From contig NZ_CP151792.1 of assembly GCF_038446525.1 (NCBI RefSeq), positions 1,054,001-1,118,000 on the forward strand: a DNA stretch of 64,000 nt, written 5' to 3'. The notes under the pieces were generated by a model. It had not been told where the DNA came from. It was given only the letters and a program-made list of their open reading frames with translations, and made no database searches. The DNA is from Methanolobus sp. ZRKC5 (GTDB lineage Archaea > Halobacteriota > Methanosarcinia > Methanosarcinales > Methanosarcinaceae). Position numbers and translations under genes: made by a program. Of the stretch, positions 1-9,924 are shown in pieces; position 1 is the first letter of the stretch; every line of letters begins with the position of its first letter.

Positions 1-302
1 ATGTAATCAAGGCCCAACTTTGCAAGTTCTTGCTTTTTGAATTCCTCGATCTCTTCACGAGTAATCAGAGGAGGTAGAAGAGCGGACCCTATGGTGTGGA
101 TGGTACGAGTGGGGGTTAAAGAAGGGTCCGCCTTTTCATTGGAAAGTGTAGCCTCTAACCTGGCCTGCAGGATAGAAAAGAATGCATTCAGGTTTGCAGT
201 TTTTAAATTAATTTCTGAAATCAATACATCAAAGTTTTCATTCGATACAAGAGCACTAGCATGAGAACCAGAGCTATCGCTATTCGTATTATTTGCCTTC
301 AT
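1..302 (-). CDS. hypothetical protein, N-terminal part (runs off the left edge)
   Basis: An open frame reads leftward from an ATG at 300-302 and leaves the window without a stop, giving about 100 residues. The start is preceded by AAGTGAAG, a plausible ribosome-binding site. The first 20 residues are rich in Asn, Ser and Ala, as in a disordered leader. Then follows a probably helical stretch (FDVLISEINLKTANLNAFFS), a Pro/Thr-rich linker and a charged segment (TREEIEEFKKQELAKLGLDY). I do not recognise the family. No signal peptide or membrane segment is visible. A 75-residue frame on the opposite strand is its shadow. Confidence 0.55.
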   Translation of the reverse strand, partial: MKANNTNSDSSGSHASALVSNENFDVLISEINLKTANLNAFFSILQARLEATLSNEKADPSLTPTRTIHTIGSALLPPLITREEIEEFKKQELAKLGLDY

Positions 303-963
303 TTTGTCTTCACTTCTTAAATTCGTTAGTTGTCAGGTCGTTAAATCTGACACAAAACTGTTTGAAGTATTTCTATATAAGAATTACTCTACACAAGTGT
401 TTTATTGAGGACGAACAAACCACAACAAAAAGTATAAATCAATGAGCAGCATAAAGAATTATTGTACCTCCATTATGGGGAGTCGTTAACCCCTACAAAC
501 ACTAGGCAGTTTTTTTGTCTTCGCGCTGTTTAGCTCAATATCATGGAGGAAGCATGCACGGTGGGATTACAATGAGCCTCATCACTGGGGTTCGAATCCC
601 CATCGGAGCACTATTCTACTTTTTTAGTGTATTTTACTCCAAATATAAGTTACCTTTTTGATTTTTAGATTTATGGAAATAATTTAATCCAATCTTTTTG
701 CAATGTCATTTTTGGCGAGGCAGATGTGAGAATCCCAGCCAGATGATACAGAACAAACTGATAGGATACGTTACACGGTTTTCAGGCATCCGAATCTGTG
801 CGTCATTTTGATAATGTCTCCAATGTTGTTCATTGGCAAGCAGGAAAAACACTACTGTATATGGTCATTGAAACAAAGACCATCGATTTCAAAAATAATC
901 TGGTATAACAAAATATTGGAGGAACAATCAAAATCCAGTATTTGATTTTATAAAGCTAAAAGC
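303..963. other. intergenic region, no protein gene seen
   Basis: This 660-base stretch separates two minus-strand genes. Its only recognisable content is a tRNA-like segment near 523-610 followed by a T-rich run (616-624). From about 640 to 960 I see no open frame with a credible start. Confidence 0.5.
523..610 (+). tRNA. tRNA-like segment or tRNA pseudogene (3' half convincing, 5' half not)
   Basis: Bases 586-602 form a canonical T arm: TGGGG, the loop TTCGAAT, then CCCCA. It is followed by a 7-base acceptor-like strand TCGGAGC and an A. A D-arm-like TAGCTCAA lies at 531-538, and the span of about 88 bases would suit a class II tRNA with a short variable arm (ATGA-GCC-TCAT). However, the 5' acceptor GCGCTGT pairs imperfectly, and I find no anticodon arm with U33 and five pairs. 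It may be a decayed tRNA, an intron-containing tRNA I cannot fold by eye, or the tRNA 3'-end copy left by an integrated element. CCA is not encoded. Confidence 0.3.
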
Positions 964-3081
964 TCATGCAGAACATTGCATTGGAATAGTAAACTCAAAT
1001 GTACTCCCTTTACCAATTTCACTCTCCAACCGGATATTGCCTCCCTGGACCTCAACAAATTCTTTTACAAGCGCAAGCCCAAGGCCTGCACCTCCGTTTT
1101 TACGATTCAGAACCGGTTCCAGCTGCACAAAAGGTTTAAAAAGCAGTACCTGATCCTCTTCCGATATCCCAATTCCCGTATCTTTGACGCTAATATGGAG
1201 ACTTTGGTTTGTATGCTGCATAGCATCTACAGTTACTGCCCCACCATTTTGAGTGAATTTTATAGCATTGCTTATTAGGTTGAGTAATATAATCTTAAGC
1301 TTGGATCGGTCAGCATTTACATTATCAATATTAAAGTCAACCTTGAATTTGAGGTATATGTTCTTTTTTGCAGCCATTGAACCTGTGATCTTTTGAATTT
1401 CTGAGATGAGAGATAATAATGAGAACTCGGTAATATCAAGTTCCATTTTACCCCCTTCTATTTCAGCAACATAATTCAGAGAGGTTAGTAATTCTAATAA
1501 TTTAGAACCTGCATCCAGTATTGTTTCAGCACATTTTGCCTGATTTGTATTAAGAGTACCATAATACCCCTCTAAAAGAACTTCGGAATATCCCATAACA
1601 TGAGTCAAGGGAGTACGCAATTCATGGTTCACTATTGATAGAAATTCGCTTTTTGTGTTCGATGCATTCTCAAGCAGCAGTTTTGCTTTTATAAGCATCT
1701 TTTCTATGTTCTTGACCTCTGTAAAATCACGTACAACACCTGCCATTTTTTCTGGTTTACCATCAGCTCCGTAAACCAGATGAGTATTTGCAGATAAATG
1801 TATCAAGTTTCCATTTTTATTTTTAAGCTGAATATCGTAGTTAGTCAAATGTCCTGAAACTTTCAGCGCATCAAGCACATTCTGCCGTTCTTGGGGAGTA
1901 CTATATAATGCACCTATTGAATTACCGATCAATTCCTCAGGTTCAAATCCTAGATGCGAGGTTATGGATGGACTAAGGGTTATTATAGTCCCATCAATCT
2001 TCGTTTCAAAGTAAATATCATGCATCTCTTCAAATATCCGCCTGTATTTACACTCACTTTCCTTAATTTTAGATTCTTTACGTTTATGTTCAAGTGTATT
2101 TGCAAATACCTCACCCATCAACTTGAGAATTTTCAGGTACCCTTCCGGCCATTTTTTGATACTTGAATATGCTAAACACAAATTACCCATGATTTTCCCA
2201 CGGTACGCCATTGGCACAACTAATAAGGAAACTGTATTCGTTTCTCTTAACACTGTTTTTTCAAGAATGGCTTCCGGAGGCAGGTCTTCAATATTATTTA
2301 TAAAAAATGGTTCTTCCTTGAACACATTTTTTATCCACCAGGAATGTGCACTTATAGATAAATTATCGAAATATTTAATGTCAGATTCAATGCCTTCCGC
2401 ACACCACTCATGAATTCCATTAACAGACATGTAATCACCAGAGAACATGAAAATCCCGACTTTTTCTACCCTTGTCATTTCACCTATTTTTCCCAGGGTT
2501 TCATTAATGGATTCATCTATTTTTTCAGGTTCCATACCTATAAAATTAGTGGATATCTCAGAAAGCAATTTTCCAAACATAAGTAGACTATTTAATTTAG
2601 CTTCAACCTTATTGCGTACAATTATACTTTCCACGTGTGCAATGATCGTCTCAAGTACAATCATGACATGTTCAGGAATTTCGCTAATGGAATGAGAACA
2701 AATACTCATTACAGCTATAACTTCATCATTTCGCTTTATCGGATAAAACAATATTACACACAGATTCTCAGAAGAACAACTCTCGCATACGCCTGAAGAT
2801 TTTATATCCGGGCCTTTGGTAACAGAGGGTTTGCCAGACATCACTGACTTCATAATAGGAGTTGGTTTTTTTATTTCATTCAGATATTTATTGAATTCTG
2901 GTGAAAAACCCTTAGATGCAACAAACTCAAGATAACCAGTATGTTCATAAATAAAATGGATTGCTCCTGAATCAACTGCATCAAATTCAAGCATATCATC
3001 AAGAAGCACGTTTAAGTTTTCATGAAGGCTGTTTGTGGAACTTAAGACCACATCATGTTGAATACGTAGAATATCGATCAT
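964..3081 (-). CDS. GAF-GAF-PAS sensor histidine kinase
   Basis: This 705-residue protein is a soluble sensor kinase; no membrane span is visible. Two GAF-like domains occupy about residues 15-155 and 180-335. The first carries a CESCSSENLC cysteine cluster that could hold a cofactor or sense redox. A PAS domain follows (about 343-460). The HisKA dimerisation domain has the H-box NHELRTPL with the phospho-accepting His near 486. The catalytic ATPase domain has the N-box LLNLISNAIKF near 600, the DTGIGI G1 box near 635 and GAGLGLAL G2. It probably autophosphorylates and passes phosphate to a separate response regulator; no receiver domain is fused and none is encoded beside it. Methanosarcinales have many such orphan kinases. 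The start ATG at 3079-3081 has only a weak ribosome-binding site. The ligand is unknown. Confidence 0.9.
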   Translation of the reverse strand: MIDILRIQHDVVLSSTNSLHENLNVLLDDMLEFDAVDSGAIHFIYEHTGYLEFVASKGFSPEFNKYLNEIKKPTPIMKSVMSGKPSVTKGPDIKSSGVCESCSSENLCVILFYPIKRNDEVIAVMSICSHSISEIPEHVMIVLETIIAHVESIIVRNKVEAKLNSLLMFGKLLSEISTNFIGMEPEKIDESINETLGKIGEMTRVEKVGIFMFSGDYMSVNGIHEWCAEGIESDIKYFDNLSISAHSWWIKNVFKEEPFFINNIEDLPPEAILEKTVLRETNTVSLLVVPMAYRGKIMGNLCLAYSSIKKWPEGYLKILKLMGEVFANTLEHKRKESKIKESECKYRRIFEEMHDIYFETKIDGTIITLSPSITSHLGFEPEELIGNSIGALYSTPQERQNVLDALKVSGHLTNYDIQLKNKNGNLIHLSANTHLVYGADGKPEKMAGVVRDFTEVKNIEKMLIKAKLLLENASNTKSEFLSIVNHELRTPLTHVMGYSEVLLEGYYGTLNTNQAKCAETILDAGSKLLELLTSLNYVAEIEGGKMELDITEFSLLSLISEIQKITGSMAAKKNIYLKFKVDFNIDNVNADRSKLKIILLNLISNAIKFTQNGGAVTVDAMQHTNQSLHISVKDTGIGISEEDQVLLFKPFVQLEPVLNRKNGGAGLGLALVKEFVEVQGGNIRLESEIGKGSTFEFTIPMQCSA

Positions 3082-3316
3082 TATTTCACAACTATTTTAT
3101 GAATGTAACTTGTATATATTGATTTCTATATATATATACCGAGTTTAAAGTGAAAACACCAACTGAGTCCCTGCTCCAAAAAAAAAAAAAAAAAAATGGA
3201 ACAATACTACAAAGTTCAATAGTATGATACTATTTTATACATTCTTTTGAAGTATCTTGTTAGTAAACCAACCTTAAGCTTCCTGAATACTACAAAGATG
3301 CCATGTAATCAATTGA

Positions 3317-3339
3317 GGCAGCTCTGTAGAAGAGCTGCC
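3317..3339 (-). terminator. hairpin 3' of the chemotaxis gene
   Basis: A perfect 9-bp stem, GGCAGCTCT and AGAGCTGCC, encloses five bases just downstream of the minus-strand chemotaxis gene. Outer CAATTGA/TCAATTG-like bases could lengthen it. There is no long U run, so it may protect the 3' end rather than terminate by itself. An uninterrupted run of 19 A lies nearby at 3178-3196. Confidence 0.45.
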
Positions 3340-3380
3340 ATATTTAACAATTGATCCTGCAATGAGAGAGTTTCACCGCA

Positions 3381-5852
3381 TCAAACTAATGCATTCTTTA
3401 AAAGCTCGGAAGGTTCTGACTTCATCTTTGAAGACACCGGGTTTTCCCTTTTGCCACTACCCTCACTACCTGACTCCATGAGTACATCTGCACCTGCAGT
3501 GTCCAGGCGGAATTTAGACACTACCAGCTGCATATTGGCTGCCACACCCGCAAGTTCCTGGGCAGAGTTTGAGAGCTCTTGCATAGAAGCGGTCTGTTCT
3601 TCTACAGAAGCAGAAGCTTCCTGCGCCTCTGCTGCAGATTGCTCAGAGATAGCAGATACTTCTTCAACAGAAGATGTGACCTCTTCAATTGAAGCGGACT
3701 GCTCTTCTGCAGCCGCGGCAATTTCCTGCACCATCTTGGCTATAGTATCTCCGCCTTCAACAACCTTTCCTATCGCAAGAACCGACTTCTCAAGAGAAAC
3801 TGCTCCTGTATCGACCTCATCTAAACCTTTCCCCATAGAGGAAACCGCATCCTGGGTTCCGGCCTGCATCTGATCGATCAGTTGTGCTATCTGCTTGGCT
3901 GCATTGCCGGAATCTTCTGCCAGTTTTCTCACTTCATCAGCCACTACGGCAAATCCACGACCATGCTCCCCTGCTCTTGCAGCCTCAATCGCTGCATTAA
4001 GGGCAAGCAGGTTGGTCTGATCGGCAATACTTGTGATAAGATTGACGATCTCACCGATCTGTTTAGATTTCTCATCGAGTTCATTGATGACATCTGAAGA
4101 CTCTCCAACTGCAGATTTTATACTTTCCATCATTAATTTGAGGTCCTGGGACATTTCGCCAAGACCCTGTATGAGGGTGTTGGCTTCGATAGCATTTTGT
4201 GCTGCATTCCCTGAGTTAGTAGCTACTTCCTGAACAGTGAGACTCATATCATCCATTGCTCTTGAGACCTCTACAGCTTTTCCGGACTGCGCCTGTGTAC
4301 CTTTTGATATCTCAGATATAGTGCCGGATATTTGTTCTGCAGTAGCTGTCAATTCCTCGCTGGCTGCAGACATTTCCTGAGCAGTGGAAGCGATATTTTC
4401 AGCATTCTCTGTCACAAGAGTGACGACCTCATTCAGTGATAACCTGCAATTCTCCACACCTTCAGTGAGTTGTACGAAATCTCCAACTCCATGAACACTG
4501 ACTTTCTTTGTCAGATCATTGGATGAAATGGAAGCAAGGACTTCGCATGAATCATTGATGATGCTCTGTAGTGTATCGCCAAAACCATCCAGTGTATCAC
4601 CTAATAGTTTGAAGTCACCTTTTGCATCTATTGTTCCTCTGGTGCTCAAATCTCCTTCTGCATAGGAGTTAATAACCCTTGCAGCTTCGTTCAAAGGAAC
4701 TACAACAGCCTCTAATACCTGATTAAAACCTCTGGGTATTGCTTCAAAGTCAATAGCTACGTTGGTATCTGCTCTTCTGTCAAGCTTACCTGCAAGAGTA
4801 TCTTTTGCAAGATCATCAAAGTCTTTAACGATACCTTCAATTGGTTTAGTAACAGATCGTGCTATGAGGAAAGCAATTCCAGCCATTGCAATGATTGCAA
4901 CTAAAGAAATAATTATCAATTGGTCCCTAAGGGCTACTGCATTTGCAATCATTTCATCATATGGAGTGACAAGGACGAATGCAAAATCTGCGGTTTCCAT
5001 AGGTTCGTAAGTCATACTTACTTCCTTGCCGGTTATAGGATCAATGATACCTATTCTGCCTCCTTTCCCATTTTTGATGTCAATTGTCATCTGATCCATA
5101 ACAGGATCATTGAAATCAGTAAGGGACATGGTGCCAATCCATTCTTTTTCTGTAGGACTTGAGATGAGCAGGCCAGAATTACTCACTATGAAAGCGTAGC
5201 CGGTATCTAAGAATTTGACTTGTGATACTTCTTCATCAATATAGTCCAGTGAAACATCTACGCCTGAAATTCCTATGAAATCTCCATTTTTGATAACCGG
5301 GGAAACATAGCTGACCATCATCTCTCCATCGTATAGGAAAGGTTCAAGAATAACATCCTGTTTCTGAGATTTTGGTAACTGATAATAGTCATCGGTCTCA
5401 TATCCCGCAAGCGGTGCAAGAGCAACAGAACTACCACTTCTGGACCAGTAGGGTATAAATCGTCCTGTGGTGTCATGTCCCTGTGTATTTGCAAACTCTG
5501 CATCCATTCCATCGAAGGCATTGTTCTCGTATGCAACATAGGTCCCCAATATCCCCTGGTTTTCTTCCAGCAAACTTTTGAGAATGGTATTTACTTCATT
5601 TCTGTTGTTTGAGTCATAGTTTTCCATAGTGTGTGCAAGGGTTTGCGCAAGCAACTGGTTTGACCGCATGTCGCTGTCATATTGGAACGAATAACTTTTA
5701 GCAACACTTTCGGCTTCTGAATAAGCCGCGTTGATTTGCTGCTCTGTCACCTTGTCAACTGTTATATAGGTACTTGTGGCCATCAGTATGGTCACACTTA
5801 GAACTATGTATAAGAGTAATCTGGTTTTAATATTAATTTTGTCAAAATTCAT
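3381..5852 (-). CDS. methyl-accepting chemotaxis protein, dCache type
   Basis: This is a membrane chemoreceptor of about 823 residues. TM1 is at about 9-27. An extracellular dCache ligand-binding domain spans about 35-300 and TM2 about 308-330. A HAMP domain follows, with a HAMP-like linker. The long cytoplasmic signalling hairpin carries the conserved tip [22 protein letters not shown] near residues 615-650, which binds CheA/CheW. Glu/Gln-rich methylation helices flank it. The C-terminus (SELLKNALV) is not a CheR-tethering pentapeptide. I prefer the ATG at 5850-5852, preceded by AGAGAGAG, over an in-frame TTG eight codons upstream. No che genes are nearby. It presumably steers archaellum-driven motility, which fits the ArlD/E-like protein at 20.2-23.1 kb. 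The ligand cannot be predicted. Confidence 0.93.
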   Translation of the reverse strand: MNFDKINIKTRLLLYIVLSVTILMATSTYITVDKVTEQQINAAYSEAESVAKSYSFQYDSDMRSNQLLAQTLAHTMENYDSNNRNEVNTILKSLLEENQGILGTYVAYENNAFDGMDAEFANTQGHDTTGRFIPYWSRSGSSVALAPLAGYETDDYYQLPKSQKQDVILEPFLYDGEMMVSYVSPVIKNGDFIGISGVDVSLDYIDEEVSQVKFLDTGYAFIVSNSGLLISSPTEKEWIGTMSLTDFNDPVMDQMTIDIKNGKGGRIGIIDPITGKEVSMTYEPMETADFAFVLVTPYDEMIANAVALRDQLIIISLVAIIAMAGIAFLIARSVTKPIEGIVKDFDDLAKDTLAGKLDRRADTNVAIDFEAIPRGFNQVLEAVVVPLNEAARVINSYAEGDLSTRGTIDAKGDFKLLGDTLDGFGDTLQSIINDSCEVLASISSNDLTKKVSVHGVGDFVQLTEGVENCRLSLNEVVTLVTENAENIASTAQEMSAASEELTATAEQISGTISEISKGTQAQSGKAVEVSRAMDDMSLTVQEVATNSGNAAQNAIEANTLIQGLGEMSQDLKLMMESIKSAVGESSDVINELDEKSKQIGEIVNLITSIADQTNLLALNAAIEAARAGEHGRGFAVVADEVRKLAEDSGNAAKQIAQLIDQMQAGTQDAVSSMGKGLDEVDTGAVSLEKSVLAIGKVVEGGDTIAKMVQEIAAAAEEQSASIEEVTSSVEEVSAISEQSAAEAQEASASVEEQTASMQELSNSAQELAGVAANMQLVVSKFRLDTAGADVLMESGSEGSGKRENPVSSKMKSEPSELLKNALV

Positions 5853-6402
5853 AAGTCTCTCTCTTTTAGGTTTCAATCCCTCAGTATTTGTGCAACATTG
5901 TCACACTCCGGGTAAATAGACAATCATTGTATTTAAAACATAGTATATTTAGTAAGCTCTGAAAATAAGAGATATACTGCACTTATATTTTGCAAGTACC
6001 GGTTCTGTAAAAATCATATTTAAATCGACATCTTTCGAACAAATTCACCAAGTATCTTCAATGTTGTGCAATATATTTTGAATTATTGAGGATTTTATTT
6101 TTGTCTGAATATTGAGGATTTCTACGGAACCTAAATACCAGCATTCTAAAGTAGATATTAATTCAAGATGCCTTGAAAAAATCATTCCGTCTATTATCTA
6201 TTGCTGGACAAAAGTCGGATATATATATATAATTTTAATTATTTACCTGCTGTGACCAAAAAATAATAACAACAGATATAATTTATCCAGTTAAGAGCAC
6301 AAAATCTTGCCACCATATACTTGAATCACAGTTGCAAAAAACAAATTGGAGAATAATTAATAACACGAAAGATATTAAACATATTACTCTACTTTACCTT
6401 CC
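5853..6402. other. intergenic region between divergent genes
   Basis: About 550 AT-rich bases lie between the divergent chemotaxis and FmdE genes, so promoters for both should be here. TATA-like runs occur at 6222-6240. The 11-mer ATTGAGGATTT occurs twice, at 6085-6095 and 6111-6121. No open frame with a credible start is seen. Confidence 0.5.
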
Positions 6403-6411
6403 GTGATAAAT

Positions 6412-7053
6412 ATGCCATCCAAACCTTCAACCCAAACCACATCTCGTCAAATACCCACTTTTGAAGAAGCCGCAAAATTTCACGGACATGTCTGCCCCGG
6501 ACTTACTATTGGCTACATTGCTGCCAAAGCAGGAATCGAAAAGCTGGAGACTGAGAGAGACATAGATGAGGAGCTCGTTACCATCGTAGAGAACGATGCA
6601 TGTGGAGTAGATGCAGTGCAGGTCCTCACAGGATGTACGATCGGGAAAGGCAATCTCATTTACAAAGACCACGCCAAGCAAGTCTTCACATTCATATGCA
6701 GAGACAGCAACAAAGCAGTCAGGGTTGCCCTGAAAGCAAGTTTCAACATCGAAGCCATTGACCCTGAAATGAACAAACTGCGTCCAAAAGTTATGGGCGG
6801 TACAGCCACAGAAGAAGAAATAAAAGAATACAGTAAGTGCAGGGACGGAGTGTCCATAACCATGAGGAACACCCCCGTTGAAGAAATGTTTGACATCAAA
6901 TTTGTTGATGCTAAGATTCCCGTAAAAGCAAGGATATTCAACTCAATCAAATGTGCGAAGTGTGGAGAGATGATGGCAGAATCCCGTGCAAGAGTCCAGA
7001 ATGGAGAAATAGTCTGCATCCCTTGCTTTGAGGATTATAACAGAGGATGGTAA
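6412..7053 (+). CDS. FmdE family protein with C-terminal zinc ribbon
   Basis: This protein of about 213 residues has the FmdE fold, named from the molybdenum formylmethanofuran dehydrogenase operon. The signature HGHVCPG is at about residues 24-30, followed by a region with ENDACGVDAVQVLTGCTIGKGN, typical of the family. The C-terminus carries a zinc ribbon, CAKC ... CIPC (about 177-200). FmdE proteins bind metals and occur in most methanogens, but their role in the formylmethanofuran step is unsettled and they are not core catalytic subunits. An in-frame GTG lies three codons upstream. I prefer the ATG at 6412 because GTGAT then acts as the ribosome-binding site. It stands alone, with no fwd/fmd catalytic genes beside it. 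Family assignment is firm; function is open. Confidence 0.85.
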   Translation: MPSKPSTQTTSRQIPTFEEAAKFHGHVCPGLTIGYIAAKAGIEKLETERDIDEELVTIVENDACGVDAVQVLTGCTIGKGNLIYKDHAKQVFTFICRDSNKAVRVALKASFNIEAIDPEMNKLRPKVMGGTATEEEIKEYSKCRDGVSITMRNTPVEEMFDIKFVDAKIPVKARIFNSIKCAKCGEMMAESRARVQNGEIVCIPCFEDYNRGW

Positions 7054-7135
7054 CAGACAACTAAAAATATAAAAATAGTTGAAATGGCTGGAATAATTCC
7101 AAACATTTCTCTATTGATTTCTTTTTTTACATTTA

Positions 7136-8452
7136 CTATTTCGTATTTTCGTATTTCCTAATCCCCAATGCTCCTAAAAGTCCCAGAAGACAAAGAAGAA
7201 GCTCAAATCCCGGAGCTGCTACAGAACTTTGCACCACATCACCACCAGTATCTTCAGCACTCATCGAAAAATCAGTGTAGTCTTTAACACTGCCCACATT
7301 TTCAGTTTCAGTTTCCTCTTCAGCCATATCCACAACAACGATATCATTGTCGTTCCCTACACTTACATCCCCTTCCTCTGTAACTGTATCTGCAACTGTA
7401 ATAGTACATGTCTTCCAAAGAGTCATTTTCAGGCATGACCCGCTTGTGTCCTCTGTTTTAAGGTATATACCACCATAAAGGTCGATCACCTCATTAGGAC
7501 CAAGAGTGATACCATCATTGCTTGACATTACAAGTGCATCATCCCCTGTGTAAAGAACAGTCCCACTACCGCTTCCTACATAATCAGTACCATTCATGAC
7601 AGCAGGAATCTCAAATCCCTGTACATCAAATACGCCATAAGTATCCCCACTTTCAATAGTAGTAATATCACCTACAAGGAAAGCATATTTGAAAACCACA
7701 AAGTCATCGCTTGTTCCCTTAAAAATTGAATCGACATAACAGTAGAACATAGGGTTGTCATCACTATCTTTGTATAGATACGTCCTTTCAGGTTTGGTCA
7801 GGTTCATATCACCTGACACCACAGCACTGTCTACTTCTTCGCCATTCCTGTTCAGCTGTATCCATACCTTGTTACCTTCAACATCTACCTGTTGCACCAC
7901 AAGTGACCAGCCATCTGTAAGGTCCCATTCTTCTTTAGAGAACATCTGTTTTTTATCATCACTGCTAAATTGCAGCAGTATCTTTGCTATTTCATCCGGC
8001 TTGCAACCTGCTGAAAGGTCAGATGAATCTTCAGGCATTGCAACATACTGGGAACCAAACAAGCCCATAAGATAGTATTTTTTCAGGTCAACCTCATCAA
8101 CAATATAAGTGGCCCCATCATCAGAACCACCAATTTTGGTCTTCTTTGCCTGAGGTTTGCTTACATAATAGAGATCACCTTCGTCAATCTCATCCCTAAG
8201 TTGAATAGTTGATGAAGAATTTACACTATTATGAATGTAAATGATCTCACTTGAAAGACCTGGTTTTATTTGGTACCAGAATCCTGAAAAACTGTTGGCA
8301 TCCCAATAGAAATCACCAGCTGGTGTGTACGAATCGGTGTTGTCATATACAGTACTTCTGATCTTGTAAGTTACATCTAATGCATTTACAGGCATTGTGA
8401 CCAAAACCAAAATTGCAGCAAATACAATCATTATCCATGTCATTTTTTTCAT
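7136..8452 (-). CDS. S-layer family protein with one duplication domain and C-terminal anchor
   Basis: This secreted protein has about 438 residues. The N-terminus MKKMTWIMIVFAAILVLV is a signal peptide with probable cleavage after VNA. The body matches one Methanosarcina S-layer duplication domain (about 25-290), with its typical YKIRSTVYD opening and GDTYGVFDVQGFEIPAVM segment. An acidic, Thr/Glu-rich tail follows. The end (APGFELLLCLLGLLGALGIRKYENTK) is a PGF-type archaeosortase signal: motif, hydrophobic helix, basic tail. The start at 8450-8452 is set by AGGAG a few bases upstream; the longer frame from 8521 has no such site. Major Methanosarcina S-layer proteins usually have two such domains, so this is probably a minor or accessory surface protein. 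A T-rich run (7118-7130) lies at the convergent end with FmdE. Confidence 0.85.
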   Translation of the reverse strand: MKKMTWIMIVFAAILVLVTMPVNALDVTYKIRSTVYDNTDSYTPAGDFYWDANSFSGFWYQIKPGLSSEIIYIHNSVNSSSTIQLRDEIDEGDLYYVSKPQAKKTKIGGSDDGATYIVDEVDLKKYYLMGLFGSQYVAMPEDSSDLSAGCKPDEIAKILLQFSSDDKKQMFSKEEWDLTDGWSLVVQQVDVEGNKVWIQLNRNGEEVDSAVVSGDMNLTKPERTYLYKDSDDNPMFYCYVDSIFKGTSDDFVVFKYAFLVGDITTIESGDTYGVFDVQGFEIPAVMNGTDYVGSGSGTVLYTGDDALVMSSNDGITLGPNEVIDLYGGIYLKTEDTSGSCLKMTLWKTCTITVADTVTEEGDVSVGNDNDIVVVDMAEEETETENVGSVKDYTDFSMSAEDTGGDVVQSSVAAPGFELLLCLLGLLGALGIRKYENTK

Positions 8453-8598
8453 TATTATATCTCCTGACAAGAAAATCACGCAACTTCCCATGCTGAAACT
8501 ATGAAAAGGGAATAATACCAATCCAACCAGACACGTTGTTTACTTATACAAATTCACATTTTTTATGATTTTCTTGCACTTTCGTGATACCCGATAGA

Positions 8599-8611
8599 TT
8601 AGCTTAGCTAA
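8599..8611. promoter_or_regulatory. candidate metal-regulator operator
   Basis: A palindrome, TTAGCT-T-AGCTAA, lies about 107 bases before the metal ABC importer operon and in the shared region with the S-layer gene. With its flanks it reads TTAGCTTAGCTAACTTA, which resembles the TTAGGTTAGSCTAACCTAA boxes of DtxR/IdeR-type iron repressors. Archaeal DtxR homologues regulate such importers. The assignment is inference from the pattern and position. Confidence 0.4.
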
Positions 8612-8717
8612 CTTATGACATAAAATAATAACCATAACAGTTTATGTTACTAAATAGTAATATTTTAATACTAAATACGCAATACCCACATATTATTACG
8701 AAAATGGAGACAAATAA

Positions 8718-9890
8718 ATGAAAGAAATTAGAATAGAGACCATAGCATTTTTACTAATGCTAATAGTCGTTTCAACGTTGATTTCAGGTTGCATGGACAG
8801 TACATCAATGTCCCAGAGCCTCCAGACACAGGAACAAACAACAACATTCACTGTTACAGATGCGCTTGGCAGGACAGTAGAAGTCCCCGAATCACCTGAG
8901 CATGTAATATGTTCAGGATCAGGAGCCCTCAGGCTTCTAACATATCTTGAAGAAGAGGATAAAATAATCGCAGTGGACAGTATCGAAGCAAGAGATTCAC
9001 TATACGATGCAAGACCTTACGCCCTCGCAAATCCACATTTCAGTACGAATTACACTATTTTTGGAGAATTCAGGGGAAATGACAATCCGGAAAAGATACT
9101 TGCACTTGACCCACAACCTGATGTTATACTCAAGACATATTCAACCTCAGGCTATGACCCGGCAGAACTTCAGGAAAAAACAGGCATTCCTGTGATTGTA
9201 CTCAACTATGGAGACATGGTAAACAACAGGGAAAGTATGTACCAGAGTCTGAGGATAATAGGCGAGGTAATGGATAAAGAAGAGCGTGCTGAAGAAGTTA
9301 TCTCATTCTTTGACGAGACCATGGCAGACCTCAATGAACGCACTGCAAGTGTGCCTGAAGATGAGAAAACTACATGCTATATAGGCGGTATTGCACGCGC
9401 AGGACCACATGGTCTTCAGTCCACCGAACCAACATATCCACCATTTCTTTTCACCAACGCACTGAATGTTGCATATGACGACATGGACCTCAGCACTGCA
9501 GAAGTTGCCAGGGAGAAAATTATTGAGTGGGACCCGGAGATTATATTTGTTGATCTGTCCACACTGCAATCAGAAGATGAGAACAGTGCCCTTTGCCAGT
9601 TGCAGAATGATAAGTCTTACCAACAACTTCAGGCAGTGCAATCAGGTAACGTGTACGGAATGCTACCTTATAACTGGTACACACAGAACTTTGGTTCAGT
9701 GCTTGCGGATTCATACTTCGCAGGAAAGTTACTCTATCCTGACAAGTTTGAGGACGTTGACCTTGAAGAAAAAACAACAGATATCTACACATTCCTGGTG
9801 TGTGATGGAGATGAGGAACTCGGAAAGGAAGTGTGTGCTCAAATGATCAACGCCTTTGGAACTCCTGCATTCACAGAACTGGATGTCTGA
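8718..9890 (+). CDS. ABC importer substrate-binding lipoprotein (iron-siderophore/cobalamin type)
   Basis: This 390-residue lipoprotein captures a metal complex outside the membrane. The N-terminal helix ends in the lipobox LISGC (Cys near residue 25). The FecB/BtuF-like domain starts with the typical TVTDALGRTVEVPESPEHVI and continues through two lobes joined by a long helix. ALDPQPDVIL and EWDPEIIFVD are characteristic turns. It is the first gene of an operon with the permease (26 bases on) and the ATPase. Substrate is most likely an iron chelate; corrinoid is possible. The palindrome at 8599 supports metal regulation. Confidence 0.9.
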   Translation: MKEIRIETIAFLLMLIVVSTLISGCMDSTSMSQSLQTQEQTTTFTVTDALGRTVEVPESPEHVICSGSGALRLLTYLEEEDKIIAVDSIEARDSLYDARPYALANPHFSTNYTIFGEFRGNDNPEKILALDPQPDVILKTYSTSGYDPAELQEKTGIPVIVLNYGDMVNNRESMYQSLRIIGEVMDKEERAEEVISFFDETMADLNERTASVPEDEKTTCYIGGIARAGPHGLQSTEPTYPPFLFTNALNVAYDDMDLSTAEVAREKIIEWDPEIIFVDLSTLQSEDENSALCQLQNDKSYQQLQAVQSGNVYGMLPYNWYTQNFGSVLADSYFAGKLLYPDKFEDVDLEEKTTDIYTFLVCDGDEELGKEVCAQMINAFGTPAFTELDV

Positions 9891-9924
9891 GTAACCGTAA
9901 AGCTAAGAGAAAACGGTGAAAGGA

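Noticed and set aside
3178-3196. Run of 19 A as a functional signal
   Set aside because: It lies in a non-coding gap between two minus-strand genes with no paired structure; it is probably a slippage tract or even a sequencing-length uncertainty.
3451-3873. 140-residue open frame on the plus strand inside the chemotaxis gene
   Set aside because: It is Ser/Ala/Glu-rich because it mirrors the methylation-helix codons of the real gene; no ribosome-binding site and no family resemblance.
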